Source: Senegalia massiliensis (GTDB lineage Bacteria > Bacillota > Clostridia > Tissierellales > SIT17). From it: a stretch of 64,000 nt of DNA. Positions 16,663 to 24,606 of this stretch are shown here, piece after piece; positions within the stretch are counted from its first letter, which is position 1; every line of letters starts with the position of its first letter. The notes below the pieces were generated by a model. That model was not told the origin of the DNA. It ran no database searches and saw nothing but the letters and a program-made list of their open reading frames with translations. The translations under genes and the position numbers were made by a program. The stretch spans positions 1,149,241 to 1,213,240 of the forward strand of contig NZ_LR130785.1 of NCBI RefSeq assembly GCF_900626135.1, in the 5' to 3' direction.

Positions 16663-17340
16663 ATGAGAAATAACTATAAATTTATTTTGGTAATGATATT
16701 TACTTTTTTTATAAGCTTTACAATGTTGATAGTATCTAATAACAGTTATGCTGATGATATTGAAATAATAGGAAAAGATTTAGGATTAGTTATAGAATCT
16801 TCTAGAGAAAAATTCTTTGATTTTCAAATTTTAAATCCTGGAGACATTAAAAAAGGTTCAATAACATTAAAAAATGATTACGAATATCCTTTTAATTTAT
16901 ATATGAAAGCAGAAAGAATTGGTGAAATAGATAGTGTAGATTTATTAAATCAACTTATTCTTCAAATTAATTATGATGGAGAATTAATATTTGAAGGTTC
17001 TATGAATAATTTTGCAAAAGAAAATATTTATTTAGGAAAATTAGAAATGGGAGATGTTCAAAAACTTGATGCTACTGTAAAACTTCCAGGACCTGAAACT
17101 GGAAATGAATTTCAAGGTAAAAAAGTAGATGTAAAATGGATTTTTACAGCACAAACTGAAAGAGTATTAGGTGAATATGATGGACCAAATGAGGAAGTAG
17201 TAGATGAACAAGAAGTAGTTGATGATGGAGTTACTTATACACCAAAGATGCCACAAACAGGAGAAATGATTCCATATCTATTATATGGAGTAGGAATAAG
17301 TTCTTTATTAATAGGAATAATATTGAAATTCAAAAAATAG
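16663..17340 (+). CDS. Wall-anchored surface protein with MPQTG sortase motif, partner of TasA-like protein
   Basis: The 225-residue protein has a signal peptide (about 1-30, ending SYADD) and an immunoglobulin-like beta domain (about 35-165: FQILNPGDIKKGSITLKN). A short Glu/Val-rich linker follows, then a C-terminal sorting signal: MPQTG, a hydrophobic helix (YLLYGVGISSLLIGIIL) and KFKK. MPQTG is a variant of LPxTG. The segment PGPETGNEFQGKKVDVKW resembles parts of TasA-family proteins, which suggests it shares the same fold and could anchor the matrix fibre to peptidoglycan, as TapA does in Bacillus by other means. A strong AAAGGAGGAGG site precedes the ATG. No sortase gene is in the window. 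Confidence 0.78.
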   Translation: MRNNYKFILVMIFTFFISFTMLIVSNNSYADDIEIIGKDLGLVIESSREKFFDFQILNPGDIKKGSITLKNDYEYPFNLYMKAERIGEIDSVDLLNQLILQINYDGELIFEGSMNNFAKENIYLGKLEMGDVQKLDATVKLPGPETGNEFQGKKVDVKWIFTAQTERVLGEYDGPNEEVVDEQEVVDDGVTYTPKMPQTGEMIPYLLYGVGISSLLIGIILKFKK

Positions 17341-17368
17341 TCTGGATTTAGAATCAGACTATTTTTAT
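17336..17368 (+). terminator. Terminator closing the biofilm locus
   Basis: TAGTCTG (17338-17344) pairs with CAGACTA (17355-17361), followed by TTTTTATT. It overlaps the stop codon of the MPQTG protein gene. Confidence 0.82.
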
Positions 17369-17456
17369 TATGTAAAATTACTTTTAATATTTGAGTAATT
17401 ATCATATTATATAAGGGTATATAATTACATATAAACTCAATGAGAGGGAGATCTAT

Positions 17457-20400
17457 ATGAATAAACTTATAAAATCAGCATTATTTCAAAGAAAGTTTGT
17501 AATAATACTTGTTTTAGCAATAATAGCATTTGGAGTATATACTTATTTTGAAATGCCAAAACAAGAAAATCCAGAAGCAATTAGTCCAGTAGGTATGATC
17601 ACAACAATTTATCCAGGAGCTAGGACTGAAGAAGTTAGAGAAGACATTACAGAACATGTAGAAAATGCTATTACTGGCATAGATGGTGTAGAAAAGATAC
17701 AATCTGTTTCTAGAGATAATGTGTCGTTAGTAATAGTACAACTTAGCTATGAAGTAGATAAAGAAAAACAATGGGAAGTACTTCGTTCAGAACTTGAAAC
17801 TATAGAATTACCAAGTGATGTTCAATCTCCCTCACTTGATACAGATCTTATAAATACAACAGGTGTAATGTTAAGTATCAATACTTCTGATAATGAAATA
17901 AACGAAATGAAAAATATTGAAAAGCTATCAACAGATATAAAATCAAAATTAAACGATATAGAGCAAATAAACGAAACTAATATATTAGGTATATTAGAAG
18001 AAAACATAATAATAGATATAGATTTAGAAAAATTAAGGTCTGCAAACCTAACTTTGGAAAATATAAACGATATTTTAACAGCCCAAAACATTGACATACC
18101 ATTAGGAGGCTTACAAACAAAAGAAGGTAATATAAGCATTTCATATAATAAAGAAGATAGTATTGAAGACATAAAGAAGATAGTGTTAGGATTAAATCCA
18201 CAGACAAACGCGCCTATAACTCTAGGTAGTATTTCTGAAATAAAATACGAATATACCGATGATACAATATTTATGCATAATGGAAACTCATCTGTACTTA
18301 TTACATCTTATTTTGATAAAGATAGTAATATATTATTAGCAGAAGAAGAAATAAATGATGTGATTTCTCTATTTGAAAAAGAATTAGATGAAAATACTCA
18401 AATAGATAAAATAATATTTCAGCCAGAAGATGTTAAAAATTCTGTAAATGACTTTATAATAAATTTACTTCAAGCAATAGTTTTAGTACTTATAGTAGTT
18501 TTTATAGGTATGGGTTATAAAAATGCATTTGTAGTTTCAGTGACTATTCCACTTTCTATAATGCTTACTATTATATCTATGTCATTTTTAAATATTAATA
18601 TACAACAAATATCTATTGCAGCACTTATTATATCCCTTGGTATATTAGTAGATAACTCAATAGTTATAACTGATGCAATACAAGTAAAATTAGATGAAAA
18701 TATATCTATTATGGAAGCAGTTTATTTAGGAACTAAAGAATCAAGTATTCCAGTACTTACATCAACACTTACTACTATAATGGCATTTGCACCACTTATA
18801 ACATTACCAGGTGAGGCAGGAGAGTTTGCAAAATCTTTACCACAAGTAGTTATTATAGCTTTAATTGCATCATATATAGTTTCTATAACAGTAACTCCTG
18901 TACTTGCAAGTTTACTTCTTAAAAATAGTCATAGAAAAGCAAGAAATCGAAAACATTTTAAAGGATTATTAGAAAATACACTTTTAAAAAGCATGAAATA
19001 TACTAAAACTACTTTGTTTATAGTATTAGTATTAATAATTATATCAGGTTTTATGCTGGTAAACATGAGACTTGAAGTATTTCCTTATGCAGATAATAAC
19101 ATAGCATATATTGATATAAACGCAGAAGAAAATGATATAGCTCAAACACAACAAATTGTAGAAGACGTAAAAGAAGTATTAAATGATAGAGATTATATAA
19201 ATGAATATACATCATCAATAGGAGGACCAATACCTAAATTTTATATAACAAATCCTCCGTATTTTAAATCGCCTGATTTAGGGCAAGTAATGTTTAGATT
19301 TAATGAAGAAAAAATTGCTGAATATAAAAATAAGAAGTATTTTGCATATGAACTTCAAAATGAGCTAAATGATAAAATAGAAGGTGGAACAGCGACAGTT
19401 AATTTACTTGCACTTACAAACCCAGGACCTGATATTGATATAACTCTTTCTGCCGATGAATTTAAAGATATAGAAAATGTAGCAAATAATATAAAAGAAG
19501 AAATGAATGATATGAATAGCTTATATAACATTACTTTAGAACAACCCTCTATAATAGAAGAATATGAGATTATTCCAAATAAAGAACAAATGTCAATATT
19601 AGGACTTACAAGTTATGATATACAAAGACAAGTGAACCTTGCATTGAATAAAACTCAGATTGGGGAAGTTAACATAGATGATGAAAGTAAAAATATTTTG
19701 TTGTATGCCAATCCAAATACCATAGATGAATTACAAAATATACCTATTAAATCTCCTAATAGTCAACAAATATTAGTATTAAAAGATGTAGTAGAAATGG
19801 AAGAGGATACTAGGTCAGAAGAATTAAATAGATTCAATAGAAAGCCATTTATCAAAATAACAGCTGAAGTAAACCCTGATAAATCTACTTTAGTAGAACA
19901 AAGTAAAGTTGAAGAAATAATAGATAATAAAAAAACAGATGATATTAAAGTTACATTTGGAGGAGAAAAAGAAATATTTAGAAAATATTTAAGTGGTCTT
20001 GGTATAGCTGCACTTATAGCACTTGTAGGAGTGTACCTAATATTACTTCTTCAATTTAGATCCATACTTCAACCACTTATAATACTTATAACTGTACCAT
20101 TATCTGTAATAGGAGTAGTTTTTGGAGTTTTTATATTTAGACTACCTCTTACATTTACAGTAGGACTTGGAGCAGCAAGTCTTATAGGTATTGTTGTTAA
20201 TAATGCAATACTAATAATAGAATATATAAATAGAGAGAGGGAGAAGGGAAGAAGTATAAAAGAAGCTTGTATAGAATCAGCGAAAAAAAGATTAAGACCA
20301 ATATTATTAAGTAGTATTACAACAGTGATAGGTCTTATTCCATTAGTTTTATCTGGGAGTTCATTTTTCACACCACTAGCTGTAGGACTTATGGTAGGTC

Positions 20401-20471
20401 TTATATTCTCAACACTTCTTACTCTTGTTGTAATACCAATAGCATATAATAGTCTTGTAAAAGAAAATTAA
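17457..20471 (+). CDS. RND-family efflux transporter (AcrB/SwrC-like permease)
   Basis: The 1004-residue protein has the full RND plan: N-terminal helix (about 12-30), a first large extracytoplasmic loop, helices 2-6 beginning near residue 335, a second loop (about 540-820) and helices 8-12. The conserved helix-4 region reads GILVDNSIVITDAI, with the Asp and Asn typical of AcrB-like pumps, and the repeat half shows GIVVNNAILIIEYINRE. Length is normal for Gram-positive members such as SwrC, which work without an outer-membrane channel. There is no adaptor gene nearby. AGAGGGAGATCT precedes the ATG. Substrate unknown; families of this type export drugs, lipopeptides or lipids. Confidence 0.9.
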   Translation: MNKLIKSALFQRKFVIILVLAIIAFGVYTYFEMPKQENPEAISPVGMITTIYPGARTEEVREDITEHVENAITGIDGVEKIQSVSRDNVSLVIVQLSYEVDKEKQWEVLRSELETIELPSDVQSPSLDTDLINTTGVMLSINTSDNEINEMKNIEKLSTDIKSKLNDIEQINETNILGILEENIIIDIDLEKLRSANLTLENINDILTAQNIDIPLGGLQTKEGNISISYNKEDSIEDIKKIVLGLNPQTNAPITLGSISEIKYEYTDDTIFMHNGNSSVLITSYFDKDSNILLAEEEINDVISLFEKELDENTQIDKIIFQPEDVKNSVNDFIINLLQAIVLVLIVVFIGMGYKNAFVVSVTIPLSIMLTIISMSFLNINIQQISIAALIISLGILVDNSIVITDAIQVKLDENISIMEAVYLGTKESSIPVLTSTLTTIMAFAPLITLPGEAGEFAKSLPQVVIIALIASYIVSITVTPVLASLLLKNSHRKARNRKHFKGLLENTLLKSMKYTKTTLFIVLVLIIISGFMLVNMRLEVFPYADNNIAYIDINAEENDIAQTQQIVEDVKEVLNDRDYINEYTSSIGGPIPKFYITNPPYFKSPDLGQVMFRFNEEKIAEYKNKKYFAYELQNELNDKIEGGTATVNLLALTNPGPDIDITLSADEFKDIENVANNIKEEMNDMNSLYNITLEQPSIIEEYEIIPNKEQMSILGLTSYDIQRQVNLALNKTQIGEVNIDDESKNILLYANPNTIDELQNIPIKSPNSQQILVLKDVVEMEEDTRSEELNRFNRKPFIKITAEVNPDKSTLVEQSKVEEIIDNKKTDDIKVTFGGEKEIFRKYLSGLGIAALIALVGVYLILLLQFRSILQPLIILITVPLSVIGVVFGVFIFRLPLTFTVGLGAASLIGIVVNNAILIIEYINREREKGRSIKEACIESAKKRLRPILLSSITTVIGLIPLVLSGSSFFTPLAVGLMVGLIFSTLLTLVVIPIAYNSLVKEN

Positions 20472-20520
20472 AATTGCTTTTTTATATTAATTGTAGTATT
20501 ATATAATTAGTTAAATAATA

Positions 20521-20710
20521 TGAAGTATAGTTTGAGGGGAAACAGGTTAAACTCCTGTACGGTCCCGCCACCGTATGGTATAAATATATACTAAGTCGGA
20601 ATACCTTAAATTATATAAAATCACTTAAAACTTCACGTGGAAATGAAGTGGTGTGGTATATAAAATGACTTTATTAACCCTTCCACTCTCATAGTGGAAG
20701 GGTTTTTTTA
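20521..20710 (+). promoter_or_regulatory. Cobalamin riboswitch with expression-platform terminator
   Basis: P1 arms are TGAAGT (20521-20526) and ACTTCA (20630-20635). The core shows GAGGGGAAACAGG, a CAGG/CCTG hairpin, and the B12-box-type GGTCCCGCCACCGTA (20561-20575). AAGTCGGAATACC follows, all in the order of cobalamin riboswitches. Downstream lies the strong hairpin of 20676-20704 with T7, so the switch probably works by transcription termination, turning off the following two genes when cobalamin is bound. Confidence 0.88.
20676..20710 (+). terminator. Riboswitch-controlled terminator
   Basis: AACCCTTCCACT (20676-20687) pairs perfectly with AGTGGAAGGGTT (20693-20704) across CTCAT, followed by a run of T. 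It stands 36 bases before the DUF4430 gene. Confidence 0.92.
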
Positions 20711-20746
20711 GATACATTAAATACATAAATATAAGGAGGAATTATA

Positions 20747-21145
20747 ATGAGTAAAAAAAGTTTAATAATTATTATAGCTTTAGTTTTAGCATTAGGGCTT
20801 GTATTTGCATATCAGACTTTTTTATCTCCAGAATCAGTAGAAGGAGCTAAAGAAGTAGAAATACAGGTAATAAATGAAAAAGAGAATGTGGATAAGACAT
20901 TTACCTATAACACCGATGATGAATATTTAATAGATTTATTAGAAAACAATAAAGATGAGATTGGTGTAACTCTTACAGATTCAGATTTTGGAAAAATGGT
21001 TACTGCTATGATGGATTATGAAGCAAAAGAAAGTGAACAAGAATTTTGGCAAATTCAAGTAAATGGTAAAGATGCAGAAACAGGTGTAGCTGAAATACCA
21101 CTTACAGATGGAGATAAATATAAATTTGAGTTAACTAATTATTAA
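20747..21145 (+). CDS. DUF4430 (transcobalamin-like C-terminal domain) membrane-anchored protein
   Basis: The 132-residue protein has an N-terminal signal/anchor helix (about 5-22) without a lipobox cysteine. One DUF4430 domain follows: YNTDDEYLIDLLENNK, then FWQIQVNGKDAETGVAEIPLTDGDKYKFEL, where the FWQIQVNGK strand and the final DGDKYxFEL are typical. DUF4430 is related to the C-terminal domain of transcobalamin and intrinsic factor. It follows a cobalamin riboswitch and precedes an ECF S component by one base, so the likely role is an extracellular corrinoid-binding partner of that transporter. AAGGAGGAATTATA precedes the ATG. Confidence 0.85.
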   Translation: MSKKSLIIIIALVLALGLVFAYQTFLSPESVEGAKEVEIQVINEKENVDKTFTYNTDDEYLIDLLENNKDEIGVTLTDSDFGKMVTAMMDYEAKESEQEFWQIQVNGKDAETGVAEIPLTDGDKYKFELTNY

Positions 21146-21146
21146 T

Positions 21147-21644
21147 ATGAAAGTAAGAGATCTTGTATTAATCGCTATATTAAGTGCCACTTTAACTGCA
21201 TCTAAAATGGCATTATCCTTTGTGCCTAATGTAGAAATTGTTACTTTGCTTTTTATAATCTATACTGCAGTTTTTGGGTTTAAAAAAGCTATTTTGGTTT
21301 CAATAATATTTTCTACAACTGAAATATTCTTATGGGGGTTTAACACTTGGCTGATAGGTTATTATTTGATATGGCCAATATTAGTTGTAATAACATCAAT
21401 TATTAGTAATAAAACTCAAAATGAATATATATATGCATTTTTGGCTGGTATATTTGGTCTCTCATTCGGTTTGTTTTTTGCTTTAACAGAATCTGTATTC
21501 TATGGAGTCGGTTATGGAATAACTTATTGGATAAGAGGTCTATTATTTGATATTATACATGGCTTTTCAAACTTTATATTAGTACTCATATTATTTAAGC
21601 CTATAAAAAATATTATAGAGAAACAAGGTGCTAGATTTAACTAA
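21147..21644 (+). CDS. ECF transporter S component, probably for cobalamin or a corrinoid
   Basis: The 165-residue protein has five to six membrane helices and the S-component layout, with conserved ALSFVPNVEIVTLLF near residues 22-36 and a polar ALTESVFYGVGYG loop. It starts one base after the stop of the DUF4430 gene, without its own strong ribosome site, so it is probably translated by coupling. Both are under a cobalamin riboswitch, which supports corrinoid uptake; CbrT- and CblT-like S components are the known precedents. The shared EcfA-A'-T module must be encoded elsewhere. The substrate is inferred from regulation, not from binding residues. Confidence 0.8.
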   Translation: MKVRDLVLIAILSATLTASKMALSFVPNVEIVTLLFIIYTAVFGFKKAILVSIIFSTTEIFLWGFNTWLIGYYLIWPILVVITSIISNKTQNEYIYAFLAGIFGLSFGLFFALTESVFYGVGYGITYWIRGLLFDIIHGFSNFILVLILFKPIKNIIEKQGARFN

Positions 21645-21716
21645 AAATCTTTTTCTTATAGTTTATTCTCTTTTACATAGGGAATATATTCTATAAGAGA
21701 GAGATTTTTTATTTTT
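21643..21716 (+). terminator. Long terminator hairpin after ECF S component
   Basis: AAAAATCTTTTTCTTATAG (21643-21661) pairs with CTATAAGAGAGAGATTTTTT (21691-21710), with G-U pairs and a 29-base loop that itself can pair ATTC/GAAT. A T-rich tract follows. Confidence 0.72.
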
Positions 21717-21778
21717 TAATATCTTTTTTATAATTTATCTAATAAATAAAAAATAGGTAAATATATAGAGGTGAATAT

Positions 21779-22282
21779 ATGTTTTTTCAAAATTGGAATC
21801 AAATATTTAAAATTATAATTTTAGCAGTTCTTTTCTATATTAGTTTGGTTTTTATACTTAGAATATCTGGAAAAAGAACACTTGCAGATCTAAATGCTTT
21901 TGACTTAGTAGTTACAATAACAATGGGATCTATTTTTTCAACAACATTATTATCTTCTTCTACAGAATTATTTGAAGGTCTTACAGCTATCTTAACACTT
22001 GTTATGATGCAATATATAATGTCAAAGATATCGGTTTATTCTAAAAAATTTACTAAAATATTAAAATCTAGTCCTACTCTTTTATACTATGATGGAGAAT
22101 TTTTAGAAAAAAATTTCAAGAAAACAAGAGTTACAAAAGATGATATAATACAGCAAGTTAGGTTAGAGCAAGGATTAACTTTATCTCAAATATCAGCTGT
22201 CGTATTAGAACCTAATGGTAAATTATCAGTGATAACTAATATACCTAATAAAGATAAGGAACAAATTGAATCATATAAGTAA
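21779..22282 (+). CDS. DUF421 (YetF-like) membrane protein
   Basis: The 167-residue protein has the family start with FYISLVFILRISGKRTLADLN and NAFDLVVTITMGSIFSTTLL (residues about 19-63). A third hydrophobic stretch and then the soluble DUF421 domain follow, with PTLLYYDGEF and a TKDDIIQQVRLEQGLTLSQISAVVLEPNG-type segment. In YetF the domain forms a membrane-associated assembly of unknown function. The protein is somewhat shorter than the 220-290 residue Bacillus members and lacks their C-terminal extension. GAGGTGAATAT precedes the ATG. It is an isolated gene between terminators on the upstream side and the next gene 48 bases downstream. Confidence 0.85.
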   Translation: MFFQNWNQIFKIIILAVLFYISLVFILRISGKRTLADLNAFDLVVTITMGSIFSTTLLSSSTELFEGLTAILTLVMMQYIMSKISVYSKKFTKILKSSPTLLYYDGEFLEKNFKKTRVTKDDIIQQVRLEQGLTLSQISAVVLEPNGKLSVITNIPNKDKEQIESYK

Positions 22283-22330
22283 TAAATAAAAAAATATTGG
22301 ATAAATTAAAATAAACAAGGTGGTGAAAAT

Positions 22331-23077
22331 ATGAATGATGACTTTAAAGTAAAAGAAGATAATTATGCTTTATCAATTATAGAAAATATGGATATAGAAA
22401 ATGTTGAAAATTCTATGCAAAAGATATATAGATTTCAACAAGTAATACAAAAAACACTTGTTGAAGGACATGATTATGGCAAAACATTTTATGGTTCATC
22501 AAAACCTTCTCTATTGAAACCTGGTGCTGAAAAAATACTTATGTTATTAGGAATATCTAGTGAATATGAAATAATTGATAAAGTACAAAATTACGAGGAA
22601 GGCTTTTTTGCATTTAGTGTAAAATCTATATTGAAGAAAAATGAAAAAATAGTTACAGAAGGTCTAGGTCATTCTAATAGTAGAGAGAGAAAATATCTAG
22701 GTGGTAGACAAGATGTATATATGTTAGGAAATACTTGTCTTAAAATGGCTAAAAAAAGAGCACTTGTTGATGCAACATTGACAGTTGCTTCACTTTCAGA
22801 TATATTTACTCAAGATATGGAAGATATAACACAATTTGAAGAAGAAGAAAGAGTAGAGACTATGACATTAAGCGATGCTCAAAATATAAAAGTTACATTT
22901 GGAAAATATAATGGGAACACACTTGGTGAAATTTACAATAAAGATAAGGGCTATATTAGATGGCTTGCTGAAAAGTCAAGAGATGATGGAATATCTAGAG
23001 CTTGTAAATTAATTTTATCACCTGATTTTGACACAGAAGAGGTTCAGCAAAAAGGCAATAAATTACCTCCAGAATAA
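22331..23077 (+). CDS. Phage-type recombination-associated protein with ExoX-like C-terminal domain
   Basis: The 248-residue protein has an N-terminal region common in phage and mobile-element genes beside recombinases: VEGHDYGKTFYGSSKPSLL, KPGAEKILMLLGI, LGNTCLKMAKKRALVDATL and SDIFTQDMED. Its C-terminus (about residues 190-225) has ITFGKYNGNTLGEI-type sequence (here VTFGKYNGNTLGEIY and YIRWLAEKS), the short ExoX C-terminal domain seen in phage proteins. I know of no enzyme assigned to the N-terminal family. There are no other phage genes here, so this is either a domesticated gene or the last trace of an element. AAGGTGGTGAAAAT precedes the ATG and a terminator follows. Confidence 0.65.
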   Translation: MNDDFKVKEDNYALSIIENMDIENVENSMQKIYRFQQVIQKTLVEGHDYGKTFYGSSKPSLLKPGAEKILMLLGISSEYEIIDKVQNYEEGFFAFSVKSILKKNEKIVTEGLGHSNSRERKYLGGRQDVYMLGNTCLKMAKKRALVDATLTVASLSDIFTQDMEDITQFEEEERVETMTLSDAQNIKVTFGKYNGNTLGEIYNKDKGYIRWLAEKSRDDGISRACKLILSPDFDTEEVQQKGNKLPPE

Positions 23078-23141
23078 ACAATATTATTATAAAATAAATT
23101 TAACTTTTAAAATAATCAAAATAGGTATATAATATTTATTT

Positions 23142-23171
23142 AGTGGGTCTAAAATTTTAGACCCGCTTTTA
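23142..23171 (+). terminator. Terminator after recombination-type gene
   Basis: AGTGGGTCTAAA (23142-23153) pairs with TTTTAGACCCGCT (23155-23167), followed by TTTATAAATTT. The stem is nearly palindromic. Confidence 0.82.
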
Positions 23172-23194
23172 TAAATTTAACGGAGATGATTAAG

Positions 23195-24583
23195 ATGATA
23201 AAAAAAGAAGGAGTAGACTTAGGAAAAGGAAAAGTGTCTTCATTATTATTAAAATTATCATTACCAGCTATAATAGCTCAATTAGTTAATTTATTATATA
23301 ATATTGTTGATAGAATTTATATCGGAAGAATTGAGAATGGTGAAATAGCCATGGCAGGAGTTGGGGTAGCATTTCCTATAATTATGATAGTTATGGCATT
23401 TAGTTCTCTTGTAGGAATGGGTGGAGCACCTCTTGCTGCTATAAAAATGGGACAAAAAGATAATGATGGAGCAGAAAAAATTGTAAGCAATAGTTTTTCT
23501 AGTGTTGTAATTGTTGGCTTAATACTAACTACAATTGTATTGATATTTAAAGAACCGATACTTTGGGCTTTTGGAGCAAGTGAAACAACAATTTCTTATT
23601 CGCTTGACTATTTAAGTATATATGCCATTGGTACTGTTGCTGTTCAAATTGCATTAGGGATGAATCCTTTTATAAATACACAAGGCTTTGCTAAATTTGG
23701 AATGATGACTGTAATAATAGGTGCAATAATCAATATTGTATTAGATCCTATATTTATATTTGGATTTGATATGGGAGTAAAAGGTGCAGCATTAGCAACA
23801 ATCATTTCTCAAACTGTTTCTGCTCTATGGGTACTTGTATTTTTATTTGGGAAAAAAACAAAGCTAAAAATAAGAAAAAAATATATGGTTCCAGATTTTA
23901 ATATAATTAAAAAAACAATGGGCTTAGGTGTATCACCATTTATAATGCAGTCTACAGAAAGTTTAGTTTTAATATCTTTAAATAATATGCTTATGAACTA
24001 TGGTGGAGACATTGCAGTTAGTGCAATGACAATAATGAGCAGTATAATGCAAATTATAATATTACCAATGATGGGATTAACACAAGGTGCACAACCAATT
24101 ATAAGTTATAATTTTGGAGCTAAAAATATAAAAAGAGTAAAAGAAACTTTTATTCTTTTGGCAAAACTGTGCTTTTCATATACAACAATCATGTGGGCAA
24201 TGCTTATGATTATACCACAGGTATTTGTCTCCATATTTAATAATGATCCTGAATTATTACGTATGACTACATGGAGTATAAGGATTTATTTTGCAGGAAT
24301 ATTTGCATTTGGTGCTCAAGTAGCATTTCAACAAACTTTTCTTGCACTTGGAAAAGCTAAAATTTCTTTAATCCTAGCACTGCTTAGAAAAATAATACTT
24401 CTTATACCACTTATATTTATTCTTCCAAACTTTATGGATGATAAATTATTTGCTGTATTACTTGCAGAGCCAGTTGCTGATATAATAGCAGCATTATCAA
24501 CTACAATAACATTTTTTATATTCTATAAAAAAACATTTAAAAAAGAACAAACAGATATAGGTAGAGAAATAACTGATAATTAA
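23195..24583 (+). CDS. MATE family efflux transporter
   Basis: The protein (462 residues from this start) has twelve membrane helices and the MATE opening LLLKLSLPAIIAQLVNLLYNIVDRIYIGR, seen in two parts around residues 11-40. A second half starts near residue 240 with a similar VSPFIMQSTESLVLIS. I choose the ATG at 23195: the CGGAG ribosome site touches the ATG at 23186 but lies 9 bases before 23195. MATE exporters use Na+ or H+ to expel cationic drugs or metabolites. The gene ends at a perfect palindrome shared with the opposing amidohydrolase gene. Substrate unknown. Confidence 0.92.
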   Translation: MIKKEGVDLGKGKVSSLLLKLSLPAIIAQLVNLLYNIVDRIYIGRIENGEIAMAGVGVAFPIIMIVMAFSSLVGMGGAPLAAIKMGQKDNDGAEKIVSNSFSSVVIVGLILTTIVLIFKEPILWAFGASETTISYSLDYLSIYAIGTVAVQIALGMNPFINTQGFAKFGMMTVIIGAIINIVLDPIFIFGFDMGVKGAALATIISQTVSALWVLVFLFGKKTKLKIRKKYMVPDFNIIKKTMGLGVSPFIMQSTESLVLISLNNMLMNYGGDIAVSAMTIMSSIMQIIILPMMGLTQGAQPIISYNFGAKNIKRVKETFILLAKLCFSYTTIMWAMLMIIPQVFVSIFNNDPELLRMTTWSIRIYFAGIFAFGAQVAFQQTFLALGKAKISLILALLRKIILLIPLIFILPNFMDDKLFAVLLAEPVADIIAALSTTITFFIFYKKTFKKEQTDIGREITDN

Positions 24584-24606
24584 ATTTAATTATCAGTTAT
24601 TTTTAT
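24571..24606. terminator. Bidirectional terminator between convergent genes
   Basis: A perfect 28-bp palindrome (24571-24598), AACTGATAATTAAA and its complement, is flanked by T-rich sequence on the plus side and A-rich on the other. It includes the last codons of the MATE gene and serves both strands. Confidence 0.88.
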
